From: Liolophura sinensis
Taxonomy: Eukaryota; Mollusca; Polyplacophora; Chitonida; Chitonidae
Length of the DNA stretch: 64,000 nucleotides
Assembly: GCF_032854445.1 (NCBI RefSeq)
Contig: NC_088302.1
Span: forward strand, 43,622,645-43,686,644
Direction: 5' to 3'
Position 1 is the first letter of the stretch. Every line of letters begins with the position of its first letter. The notes beneath the pieces are model-generated. The model was given only the letters and a program-made list of their open reading frames with translations. It searched no databases and was not told the origin of the DNA. The translations under genes were made by a program, and so were the position numbers. Positions 21,313 through 31,958 of the stretch are shown here, one piece after another.

Positions 21313-22029
21313 TAATATTGGAATACACAATATATATGCACACACCCACTGAAACTGTCCAAGGGTCAGTTAGTGTGGGTCGCATCGTGTGAGCCTTTCA
21401 GCATGAGCGCAAGACAAGTAAGTGAAGCATCGAGTACTGGACAAAAACTGCGTCAGGCCATCGCGTGTAGAAATAACGAAACCTCTAGACAATAACGCTG
21501 TGCAAATAGACCGATCAAATTTCAATTTCATTTTAATTTTAACTTAATTTTACTCAACAGAAAACAGAACAGCCTTCTGCTGGTCCTTGGTTATTGGAAA
21601 TTATAGAAAACCATCCAAGTAAAGCAGTATAGCTTGCAGCTTTACTTCTAACGCAAATGCGTACTAAATGTAAGCGTTTCGTTTAATCACATCTCTCTTC
21701 CAGTTTAAAAATACGGTAATCAGTCTTAAAATCATAGTAAACATGTGACATTTACTACGTAAAAATGTTAACTATGGTAAACATGAGACATTTACTATTT
21801 ACATGTTACATTTTTATTGGCATTTTACACTTAATGTAAAAAGAGTCATGTTTTTATTTTTTACTTTTTATTGAAAATATGCACCACAGATGTAAACATT
21901 TCACGTGTGTACTATAATAAATACATCTCTTTAGTTAATAAATATACATTTAACCCCTTGAGGCGTTTCTAAACTGTAACACGAATGTGTTTAAAAACGA
22001 AACACCAAATTTTAGTGCCAGACAATTAC
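21313..22029. other. Non-coding interval
   Basis: AT-rich. Short words such as GTAAACATG.GACATTTACTA recur near 21736-21800. No supported gene. Confidence 0.55.
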
Positions 22030-22460
22030 TGTAGAAACCGGTAACTAAAGATTGAATCTTTACAAAATAAAAGTAACAACTTCTTACATGAAGGTAAAGG
22101 ACATGGTTATAATGGGTAAGTTGTACGACTTCAAACAAGAGCTGGTGAAGGTTCAATTCCGCCATTGGCTATTGAGCATTTGTATTTTCCTCACTTTCAC
22201 CTGTGACCATCTGAGGTGTGGACAGCGCTCGATAGGCTTTTACACAGTTTGCGGGATCCAGTTCAAACCACTTGCCTTCCAAATCAGAATGCCGCGCAAG
22301 GCTGATCGTCACAGGCGGGAAGCTTCGTAAGTAATTTGTCAAAGTGACCACCAGTTTTAAATCTTTCTGGTGTTTCGTGTTATGAATGTTTACGTGTATA
22401 TAAATCAGAGGCTTTACCTTTATTTACTGTTCATTGCTCCTTTTTTCTGGGACCAAAGTC
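22030..22460 (+). repeat. Dispersed repeat pair, copy 1
   Basis: Shares CCGGTAACTAAAG.TTGAAT, then TTTTAAATCTT.CTGG, ATATAAATCAG and GCTGTTCATT-like words in order with 26555-26800. The insert between them is larger here. Confidence 0.6.
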
Positions 22461-22607
22461 CACCAGCGAATACATGGAACAAGTTTATTTCACTTTTCTG
22501 CATTCCGCCCCTAAAGTTTTGGTGAAGCAACTCAGTATCCCTCATTGGCTCAGTGATTGAAGGAGTGGACCCACTCAGGACAACAAACCTTGACAACTAT
22601 ACATTAC

Positions 22608-22610
<3 letters not shown>

Positions 22611-22642
<32 letters not shown>
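22611..22642. repeat. (AT)n microsatellite
   Basis: Uninterrupted AT dinucleotides, about 16 units. Confidence 0.98.
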
Positions 22643-22645
<3 letters not shown>

Positions 22646-23635
22646 CCATGACACACATGATGCCCACGTTAAAACAAGAAACATGATGACGCGTCACTCG
22701 TACCATAGGCACATGTGATCAAAAAGGTCAGACCAGGGTTCGAATGAAGCGCAGACAGCATGGTTCTAGGGTTATATTGATAACTCGCACCGACATGGCT
22801 GATCAAATGTGATAACTTTCGATTTTCTCAGTGCGTGCGATTTTGCCTTCTTCGAACTGCGATATATCGGTTATGCAGCATGACAAAGACTAAAGTTATG
22901 CTTTTGATACTCCATGTGGGACACTTCATCCATGCTTATATAAATTTAATATGGTGTTGTGAAATTGGGGTTCTGAAAACTTGCATTTATGTGAACAATT
23001 TTTGCTAGATTTTTAATAAATCTACTGGGTTTGAAAATTATGCGGTTTATGGCGAGGTGGGTGTTTTCCCCATGTATATTGACGTTTATAAGCTTATTAT
23101 ATCAAACTGGTTACGTGTAAGTATTGGTAGCGAAACGAAGCTGTGCTATTTAACATGTAGGCTTTTTTCTTCATGAATAACATTTGTGAATTATGTGTAA
23201 AATGTTTGTAAAATATGGCTGGAATGTGTTACAAATGTCCTAAATAACGCTGGCTACAGAACATTCAATATATACCCACTGTGTATGTTTTTTAACATTT
23301 AGTTTTTGAAATATTGGCACGCAGATATATCTTTATCATCTAAAGGTGTTTCATACAAAGTATTTAAAACAAATTCGTTGCATTTTCACTCACAATTACG
23401 TAAATTGTTATCTAAATTTAGAATCAGTAATCATAACTTATCTACAGGGTGGCGAAGATGGTTGAAAGAGTTTAGGCGATGGTGATTATGTTATATTGTC
23501 CAAACTAACAGTAACGTAAATGAATAACATTTTATACTGATTTGCCCGAAAGTACATAAATTACACAAGGAATACAAACCCGAGAATATCAGACAGAGAA
23601 AGCGCAATACACATATTACAAGTTATTCTAGTCCA
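22643..23635. other. Non-coding interval
   Basis: No supported gene or repeat. Confidence 0.55.
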
Positions 23636-23970
23636 AAGAGGGAGACCCTGGATCAAATCTGGGCCAGGTCGTATCGAAGACTTTAAAAATGGGATTTGTT
23701 ACTGCAGCGCTTGGCGCTCAGCACTGAAAGGTTAGAGCAAGCAAAAAGGACTGGTTGGTCTGGTGTCAGTATGATGTGACTGGGTGGGGTGTCATGTCTG
23801 GTGTCTTCGGCATGATACTTCAGTGGTGGTAGCACTCTGGCGGCATGGACTCGCCCTGCCACAAGGAGACACAGTATATGTACACACACCTAATGACTCC
23901 TCGTTGTCATATGACTGAAAAATTGTTAAGTACGACCTTAAACCCCAAGAATACATTTATTCATTTATTC
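23636..23970 (+). mobile_element. SINE-B copy (subfamily 2)
   Basis: Body GCTTGGCGCTCAGCACTGA, GACTGGTTGG, ATGATACTTCAGTGG and GACTCGCCCTGCCACAAGGA, 3' end TGTTAAGTACGACCTTAAAC with an ATTCATTTATTC tail. The head is truncated. The minus open frame 23683-23889 is a shadow of this SINE. Confidence 0.85.
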
Positions 23971-24925
23971 TTGGCCAAGGATATTAAAAAATATGTTTAG
24001 GTTTAATAATGAAGGATTGTCCATCCATAACGTATGACATTTGCTGCTCTGTTCCCTGATCAATCTACATGCATAGGTGTACCACTGGCCCCATCTTGTG
24101 TGGCAAGGAATGAAATAAAGGAGTACATAAATGAATGAATCTACAACGGCTGGTGTTCTGTCGATGACACAGTGTACTGGGTGCAATTTATTCGCATCTA
24201 TAGACGTCGATCCTATGTTTATGCCGCACGATCACACATGAAGCAGGACCTATCAACATAGTTTGGACAAGCCAGTGGACCACAGGTTACTTCCCTTAAC
24301 GGAAGGTACCAGAGCAATTATTCAATGCTGTCAGCATTTGGAAATACTTGTGTGATGGAATTCAATCATTCTCTGTGACTCTGTGATTAACTGTGACTGT
24401 GTAATTTCTTGTGCGGTTAACTATTTGTTAATTATTGCAATTTGCTTCCGTGCATCGAGGAACGGACAAAGTAAACGGCAATATTTCCCATAGCCCATAT
24501 ACTTTAATACTGAAATAAAGCATAGAAACCTGCCGTCAAGTGAGAAAAGGGAAGTAGCCTATGTATTAGGAAAACAGGAAACTCCGTGGCTGATTAAATT
24601 CCATCACACTTTTACTTCCAAATACTAACAATATTGGATAATTGTCCTCATACCATCCATCAAGGGATGTAACCCTTACGGCATACCGGAGAGGGATGTA
24701 ACCCTTACGGAAACCGACTATGCTTTCGTAACTCTTCTGCAAGGGCAAAAGCGTATCGAAAAAAAACATCAAGTCCACATATCATTGCATAGTGAGGGCA
24801 TGTGTTCTCAGGTTCAGGAACCTATAAACTGGAAGAGATGATCATTCACGTTTGTTATAGTTTCAAGTGTCTTTCCGTAGTTTTACATCCGTATTAACCA
24901 GTTAACCAGTTGACCGACCGTGCTG
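23971..24925. other. Non-coding interval
   Basis: No supported gene. A 19-bp word AGGGATGTAACCCTTACGG occurs twice at about 24664 and 24692. Confidence 0.55.
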
Positions 24926-25252
24926 TTCGGGGGCGAAAAATACAGGGTCAGTCCTGGGCCAGGTCACACCTAGGACTTTGGAAGAGGAAGTTATAACTTC
25001 TTCGCTTGGCGTTCAGCATTAAGGGGATAATGCAACGACTGGTTGACCTGTATCAGTATAATGGCTCGGGCGGGCGGCTTACTTGCCTTTGGTAAGTCTT
25101 CTCAGTGAAGTAGCAGATAAAAGAGAGATGGAAAATCTGCCCTGCAACACGGAGGCACATTACACACACTCTAATTCGTCATACTCCTTTGTCGTCATAC
25201 GACTTAAAACTTGTTAAGTACGACGTTAACCCTCAAGCAAGCACTAACTCAC
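24926..25252 (+). mobile_element. SINE-B copy (subfamily 1)
   Basis: Close relative of the copy at 3476-3805 (TTCGCTTGGCGTTCAGCATT, GGTTGACCTGTATCAGTATA), with 3' end TTGTTAAGTACGACGTTAAC. Confidence 0.8.
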
Positions 25253-26554
25253 CCGAAAGAAATTTCACGTGTCCATCGCGCGTGTTTCATATGTTTCATA
25301 TAGAAAGCAAATACATACAGAAGCAAATCTCAAGAACAAGAGTTTACACAAACCACAGCATCCGTGCCAAGATGATCTCCAAACTGGATTCCGCAAAATT
25401 CGAGTCTCATTACAGCCATAAAGGAACACAAGGAGGAGTCATCCATCTGTAATTACAGCCAGGGAGTCCCAGGAGAATAGAAACTGAACATCTCAGAATT
25501 CAGAAGAGCCGTGGCGCCACAATCAGAATGTCTGCCAGCTGGCCAAAATGTGAATGAGCAAAGTAATTCAGATTCAAATTTCTCTTCTGGGGAAAACGAC
25601 ATCCTGTCAAATTCACTGTTCGCCTTGTATCGGAGGTGTTGATTTCAGAACCAGTGACCACAACCAATACCGAACAAAGTGCTACAATCATCGAAAAGTC
25701 CTCTTCGCACTGTGGGCAGCACAATAACGTTATAAACAACGTTTTAAATCTCTGTTCATTTAAATGACTGAGATCCAGTTTTGAATTTAATTGTACTCAT
25801 ACCAGTTAGGTGCAAAGTATTACAGTCAATGATCCATTTAGTTATTCATTACAACTTTATGAACATGTTTCACTGGATTCCTTTTTACAGTTATTTTAAT
25901 ATGTTGAATCACAAAGATTTTGTATTGCTTGTGGTTTGAAAAGATAGACAACCACTGGCCTTTAACCTATACACAAATGGTCGAGAAACGAAAAGTACCG
26001 AATTAAATGAATACCTGGTGAATACAATCACAAGTTCATTTTTTAAAATTATCTTTTTTGTAGAAAAAAATGTTTTTAGCTTTAATCAAACTGTTGAAAA
26101 CAGGTTTTAGTATTTCTGTGCATCCCAGAACGCAATGTTGTGTCCAGCTGATCTGGCCTATATACAGGGTTTGAAATTTACAATGTAAGACAAGGGAAAA
26201 GAGTCCCCAATGGCGGAGATATATAAACGGATTCACCGCCCATAAATATACAATATTTACAATACAATATATATTGTAAACTTCGATGTTTTGATAGTAA
26301 CAGTTTCCTGGTTAGTAGCGAATTTGATATATCATTGAAGAAGCAACACTGCAACCCACTAGTAATATTAAGTATAATATCGCCTGTTACACGAATTTTT
26401 ACATGTTGATAATCGTATAGGCCCTGTTCGGTATGGATTCATAGTTCTCCTTTTATCAAGGGCAAACATTTTGCCTATCTCTCTGGGCTTCGAATCCCTG
26501 GAATATTCCTCTTCTTCGGAGAGGTGTGAGAGCCACGATCAGAGACAATTACGG
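25253..26554. other. Non-coding interval
   Basis: No supported gene. The open frames 25189-25452 and 25500-25739 have no recognised content. Confidence 0.5.
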
Positions 26555-26800
26555 TATTTAGAAGCCGGTAACTAAAGGTTGAATCTCTATAAAATGTAAA
26601 TAACAAAATTTCGTACATGTACCAAAAGGGTGTTTTAAATCTTACTGGGGTTTCCGTTTCGTGTCAGCTATAAATGTTCACATGCATATAAATCAGGGGA
26701 TTTCCCTTCCTACTTCAGAACTATTATTCATATATTGTGTAGTTAATTTACATCCAGTCTTTTATGCTGTTCATTCCACTTTTTCTTAGACCAATGTTAC
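26555..26800 (+). repeat. Dispersed repeat pair, copy 2
   Basis: Partner of 22030-22460. Confidence 0.6.
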
Positions 26801-27357
26801 CATTACAACCAAACCGAACCTTACCCGGTAACAACCAAAATCACCGCATCAGATTCAAATATATCAGTAAAATAATAATATTTAGTTCAGTTTAGTTAAA
26901 CGTTGTTTTGGAAATGGATCTTGCGCCCTTTACGGACTTGGAACGCCCTTTACGGACTACGAATGTTATATGAATGTCGGACATGACTTATATTTCACAG
27001 GAATTGCTTTGTACAGTTCAGTGATTACTGTCGAAGACATCTTTGATTTTTAGACGTCTAGATCTGTAGCATAGACACTGGGAAACGTGATAAATTTAGA
27101 AAGAGGAGATAACCATGTTTGTACACTCGGCTCGATTAATTCCCCTGTCACCATTTACAGACGTTGCGACCTTAGCGACCTCAGCGATCTGTGACATACG
27201 ATATTATTTAGGCCTACAGTCACATAGCCAGCACGTGCTTCTGTGAAGGTGTCTCAGTTGTGGTTACTAATCAGACCCACAGGCTGTGTGCTTCTAGCTA
27301 CACGTACGGGAGAGTACATAAAGTCAAACATAATATGTGCCTCAAATGAATGACAGG
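26801..27357. other. Non-coding interval
   Basis: Nothing supported, apart from a short direct repeat GCCCTTTACGGACT at about 26928 and 26945. Confidence 0.55.
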
Positions 27358-27508
27358 ACCTGCGTGGCGAGGTGGTTAGCGTGTCAACGTGGCGCAATGT
27401 CTCACGAGCCTCTCACCATTGCGGTCTTTGTGTGTTCGGCTCATGCACGTTTCCTCTCCGGTCGTACGTGGGAAGGTCTGATAGCAACCTGCCGTTGGTC
27501 GTGGCGCA
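27358..27508 (+). mobile_element. SINE-A copy, 3' truncated
   Basis: Head ACCTGCGTGGCGAGGTGGTT through CGTACGTGGGAAGGTCTG, then lost after TGGTCGTGG. Confidence 0.8.
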
Positions 27509-27696
27509 GTAAAGGATCTTCCATTGTTTCTAGTGGGCATGGTTTACTGGCCTGTTGACGCGGTTAAATCTCTGCTGTCAAATCTTTGAACTGTAGGATA
27601 TAAAGATTTCGAACTTAAAACGTGATTTTTGTTGTATTACGGTAATACTGAAGATATCTTACTAACACTTTTATGGTTGTATTAGTTAAAACTTAG

Positions 27697-27928
27697 TCAG
27701 CACAACGCAATGACCCAGGAGCCTTTCACCAATGCGGTCGCTGTGAGTTCAAGTCCTGCTTATGCTGGCTTCCTCTCCTAAGTCGGAAGGTCTACCAGCA
27801 ACCTGCGGATTGTCGTGGGTGTCCCCCCGGGCTCTGCCCGGTTTCCTCCCACAATAATGCAGGTCGCTGTCGGTATAAGTGAAATATGCTTGAGTACCGC
27901 GCAAAACACCAATCAAATAAATAAATCA
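27697..27928 (+). mobile_element. SINE-A copy, 5' truncated
   Basis: From CAATGACCCAGGAGCC to CACCAATCAAATAAATAAAT, otherwise nearly complete. Confidence 0.9.
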
Positions 27929-28979
27929 AATAGTTAAAACTGATTGTGTCAGGTAGCGACATGTGGACTATATCTGAATCCTTAATATGGTTGCCTTTAT
28001 TATTTCCGAAGTAAAGAGCTATAGTCCAACGAGGAATATAGTTTTACTTTTTTGGTTAAAGTTAAAGGTTATGCTTATATGGGCCAACGTATAATATGTT
28101 CGTCCTTGGTCATCGTTGGTATTTGTGATACTTTTACTATATTCTTATCTTTATGGTGACTGAAAGCGTCCATCTAGACCGCGGAGGCGCGATTTTATCA
28201 AATCTGGTGAAAGTTGTGAAAGGTGCGGAGAGAAAACCCCCCGCACAAAGAACGCGGATCCACGCCCTAAGCGCAACACGGCGACAAACACAATCAAACC
28301 GGAGGTTTAAACAAAAGAAACCGCAGCTCTTTCTTTCGCCTTTCCGACCTTTCGAAAAGGAGCGAAAGTTAGCTTTGCATTTTCAAATTGAGAAAAAGTC
28401 GAAACCCCTACAGTGCGAGGCGAAAACCACAAAGCACGAAGCGAAAACTCAAAAGTGTGAAGCTACACCAACTATGCACTTTCGGTGTTTCTCCAAGCAT
28501 TTCCTGATTTTTGACCTTTGCAGTTTCCCGTTATCGACCTTCACTTTTTATATTTCTCCGTTTTTGACCTTCACCATTTCGTGATTTCTTGGTTTTAATT
28601 GATATTTGTAAGGTCGAAACTAAGAACACGCAAGTTGCCGCATCTGGCATTTTACGGCATTTTCATCACAGCAATTCTGAACAAAGTATTTCTATATCAC
28701 AAAGAACTCCGGCATCTGTGGCCACATGCACAAAGGGGTCGTATCTACAATCGCTACCGTTTGCACAACGCACAAATGTACTAGAGTGTAACTTTTCGGA
28801 GATAGGACAACGATCATGGGCCAGCTTTGACTCCTTTTTGTTTCCTTTCATTTCCACATCATCATAAGAATTATACGTCATCACAATTCGACAGCTACAC
28901 TGCTTTTTTAACACAATTAAAATGCACATCCTTGCACACAAAGTTGAAAATTACAAAGTAGGACTCCGCCTAAAGCAAG
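27929..28979. other. Non-coding interval with strand-asymmetric block
   Basis: About 28310-28450 is purine-rich (repeated GCGAAAA and AAGTCGAAA words), and about 28500-28600 is the pyrimidine-rich counterpart (TTTTTGACCTT three times). This suggests a decayed foldback element. The 143-codon + frame 28153-28584 spans it and is best explained by it. Confidence 0.4.
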
Positions 28980-29660
28980 TATTTGTAACTATAGTCTGTT
29001 TCTTTCAACTAGTCGTCAATATACAGCTATTCCTAAGATCAGTTATACTCGCCATACTAAAATTGCTTCAGTCAGTGGCCATTAACAACAAGAGCTTTAT
29101 ACATGGATATGCTGGAAGTATATATTATTGCACAAAAAAATGAGGACAGAACACTTTTTCTAATTCATAATGTTAAACTGGGTAAGCTCAATTTCCACAG
29201 CAAGAACTCGTTGCCTGGGGTGACGTGATAATTATTTTAAAAAAAAAACAATGGCATGCTGGACACTGGGCAGAGTTCAATAATCTTTAGCGAGGAGCAA
29301 CACCTGTTATCTAAACTGCTTATCGACTTTAATCTAAACCATGTTTCTGACACTACCATATTTGACATTTTTGGCACGTTTTAGTACAATATTAACCTTA
29401 ATAAATGAATTTTATTTTATCTCTTGTGGTATATGGTCTCACGACAGTATGGTTTTAGAGTTGGATGTTAGGGTGTCTTGTTATAAAAAAGCAATGACGT
29501 TAATTCTGTGAAACAGTAGTGTAAGCTGTCTGAGAGTTTGATCGAACCGCACATTGGTGCAGCTACACTATATTGTTAAACAAATTACTCTCCACGGCCA
29601 TAGTCCAGCATGCCCCTAGGTTTTTTTAATAATTATAACGTCACTCGACGTAATGAGCTC
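28980..29660. repeat. Diverged dispersed repeat, copy 3
   Basis: Matches about 300-520 in the same orientation and about 710-790 in inverted orientation (ATTTATTAAGGTTA, AAACGTGCCAA, TAGTGTCAGAAAC on the complement). GACGT.ATAATTATTTTAAA is well preserved. Confidence 0.5.
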
Positions 29661-30420
29661 TTCAAACCAAGCTGATGGAGTTAAACAGCCTAGGTGCAGG
29701 GGAGTAGAAGGATCTAGGCATTGTGGCCTCCAACAAAGACTCTTCAGTTCAGTGAACCAGATCGGCTGCGTATAATATATCATTAATACAGCGCGCACGG
29801 ATCAACGACCTGCTGTCCCTTGGTACAATACTCCTGCTGTAAGACTGGTCAGTTTTGTTGCCTGATTGGTCAGAATTTCGGTATGTCGATTAGATATTTA
29901 TTTAATTACTTAATTGTTCATTTATTTTATTGGTCTTTCACTCAGTTTTGTTCAAGAAATGTTTAACCAAAAGTAAACCACCCACCTTTGTCAAGCATCT
30001 GGTAAACCTTCTGATACAACACCACAGCCTTACCATTTGGTTTGAACTCCCAGCTTATCAGTCCAGGGCTGCGCAGAACCTGGGGAACCTTCTTGACTTT
30101 CGCAGATTTGTGTCTCTGGTTTTCTTTTAAACAATGCTTTTGATTTCAAGTTTGTAGTTTGGTTTAGCCTTGGCAGGAGGAATATCGCCTGATTCGTCAA
30201 TGGAAATCTGTGGCTGATTCTTTATTTATGATACCGGTCTTAATTTATGCGCGTGTCTTTCATATTGGTGTTGATATTATTTGTTATGTTGTAAAAAGAC
30301 CTTGCGAATATTGATTTTGGACAGCCTGGTTATGTTGACCAGTGATTAACAAATAACGTATTGCAGGATATATATTGTATGTCATGCCATTACAAGAGAC
30401 ATAAATCCCAAATGCGTAAT
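29661..30420. other. Non-coding interval
   Basis: No supported gene. Confidence 0.55.
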
Positions 30421-30530
30421 ATTTATTTATTTGATTGGCTCTTTACGCCATTCTCAAGAACATTTCACTTATACGACAGCGGCCACAATAATGGTGGTGG
30501 AAACCGGACAGAGTCCAGGGGAAACGCACA
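30421..30530 (-). mobile_element. SINE-A fragment
   Basis: Tail, TTTACGCCATTCTCAAGAAC and ATTTCACTTATACGACAGCG, ending in the body. Confidence 0.8.
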
Positions 30531-30634
30531 AAACCCGTAATATTATTGTGTCTGGACTAACATCCAACACTGGCCATCTATTGTGTTATTATAAAAGGAA
30601 AAGGCTTCACGTCGCTTCTTTTCATTTGTTCACA

Positions 30635-30640
<6 letters not shown>

Positions 30641-30703
<63 letters not shown>
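30641..30703. repeat. (CA)n microsatellite
   Basis: About 31 CA units, uninterrupted. Confidence 0.98.
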
Positions 30704-30707
<4 letters not shown>

Positions 30708-31131
30708 AAAGAACAAGTCCCGTTGATAACTTTAATCAGGCACATAGATTTTTCAGCTTTTTAGAGATGGAGCAAAATAATAATGCGTAAAATGTGATAT
30801 ACCAAATACGACTCCTTGAGGCATGTGGTGTTTTCTCAGTAGGCAAAAATAATATTCATTCATCATTCAGAAATCTTCTAAAACTTTTTTCCGTAAGAAG
30901 AATCTTCCCTATCGTTTACCCCAAGAACGATTCATCCATATCATGAAAGAGTTTTGACTGTTAGACTATTGTTTAACACCGTATTCTGAAAGTTTTCATT
31001 TAGAGGACAGTAGTGAGTTTGACAGGTGGAGGAAACCGAAGTGTTAACAGTAAGCCACTGACCTTTGGCAAGTAAATGGCAAACGCGCGACACCAGATTT
31101 TCACCAGCAGAAAGAGTTATATTCGTGGAAG

Positions 31132-31364
31132 GGCCTCCGTGGCTCAGTTGGTTAGCGCTAATGCAGTCGCTGTGAGTTCAAGTCCAGCTCATGCTGGCTT
31201 CCTCTCCGGCCGTAAGTGGGAAAGTCTGCCAGCAAACTGCGGATGGTCGTGGGTGTCCCCGGGCTCTGCCCGGTTTCCTCCCACCATAATGCTGGCCACC
31301 GTCGTATAAGTGATATATTCTTGGGTACGGTGTAAAACACCGATCAAATAAATAAATGAATAAA
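31132..31364 (+). mobile_element. SINE-A with 14-bp target duplication
   Basis: Head GGCCTCCGTGGCTCAGTTGG with a short internal deletion, then the full body and (AAAT)n tail. Flanked by TATATTCGTGGAAG at 31118-31131 and 31365-31378. Confidence 0.95.
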
Positions 31365-31818
31365 TATATTCGTGGAAGGTGCATGTACATGAACTTCTCG
31401 TACCATCACATAAATTATCGCGGTGCCAAAATCTCATATTGCGACCAAAGCTCCCAGGCTACCTGAGACAAAAGAATCTCGAGGATTCCATGTCCGATTC
31501 CACACCAATTGCGACTGAACCAACTCCTCGCGTGTCCTATCGATTGAATATTGTGAAAATGGCAATATATTGAAACAAATGACAGAGCGTAGTACCCATC
31601 ACCACTTTCCTCTTGTTATAACAATCTGTATCACTTCATAGAAGCGAGTCACACGTTTCCCATATTATGTCCCCAGATACAAAATGTAAATATCTACCGA
31701 ATATATAAGTTATGTGTATTATATATACATATATATGTATAAGCCAGAATGTAAGGCTTGAACCAAGATGCAGAAAGTAGAGATCAATGCGGTATTATAA
31801 ACTGTGCCATCTACTGCA

Positions 31819-31958
31819 TTAAGCTTCGTTTCCATTGCCGTCTTCCTTTGCTTCCCCTTCACCGCTTGTTTTCTCCGCCAGGTGGCTGTCGATATATGGC
31901 AGCGCTTTGTCGCTCGTATCTTGACCTGATCTCTCAAGGCGCACAAGTAACTGTTCCT
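31819..31958 (-). CDS. Coding exon 6: acidic tail and stop
   Basis: 140 nt after acceptor TTTTTTTTACATCAG. It encodes EQLLVRLERSG, a Pro-Tyr-Ile-Asp stretch and a Gly/Glu/Lys-rich end (SGEGEAKEDGNGNEA), then stop. No canonical AATAAA is seen close downstream. Confidence 0.8.

Noticed and set aside
28153-28584. 143-codon open frame on +
   Set aside because: It spans the purine/pyrimidine foldback block; the Lys/Phe/Ser composition follows the base skew and no domain is recognised.
30431-30790. 119-codon frame containing His-Thr repeats
   Set aside because: It is a SINE-A fragment plus the (CA)n microsatellite.
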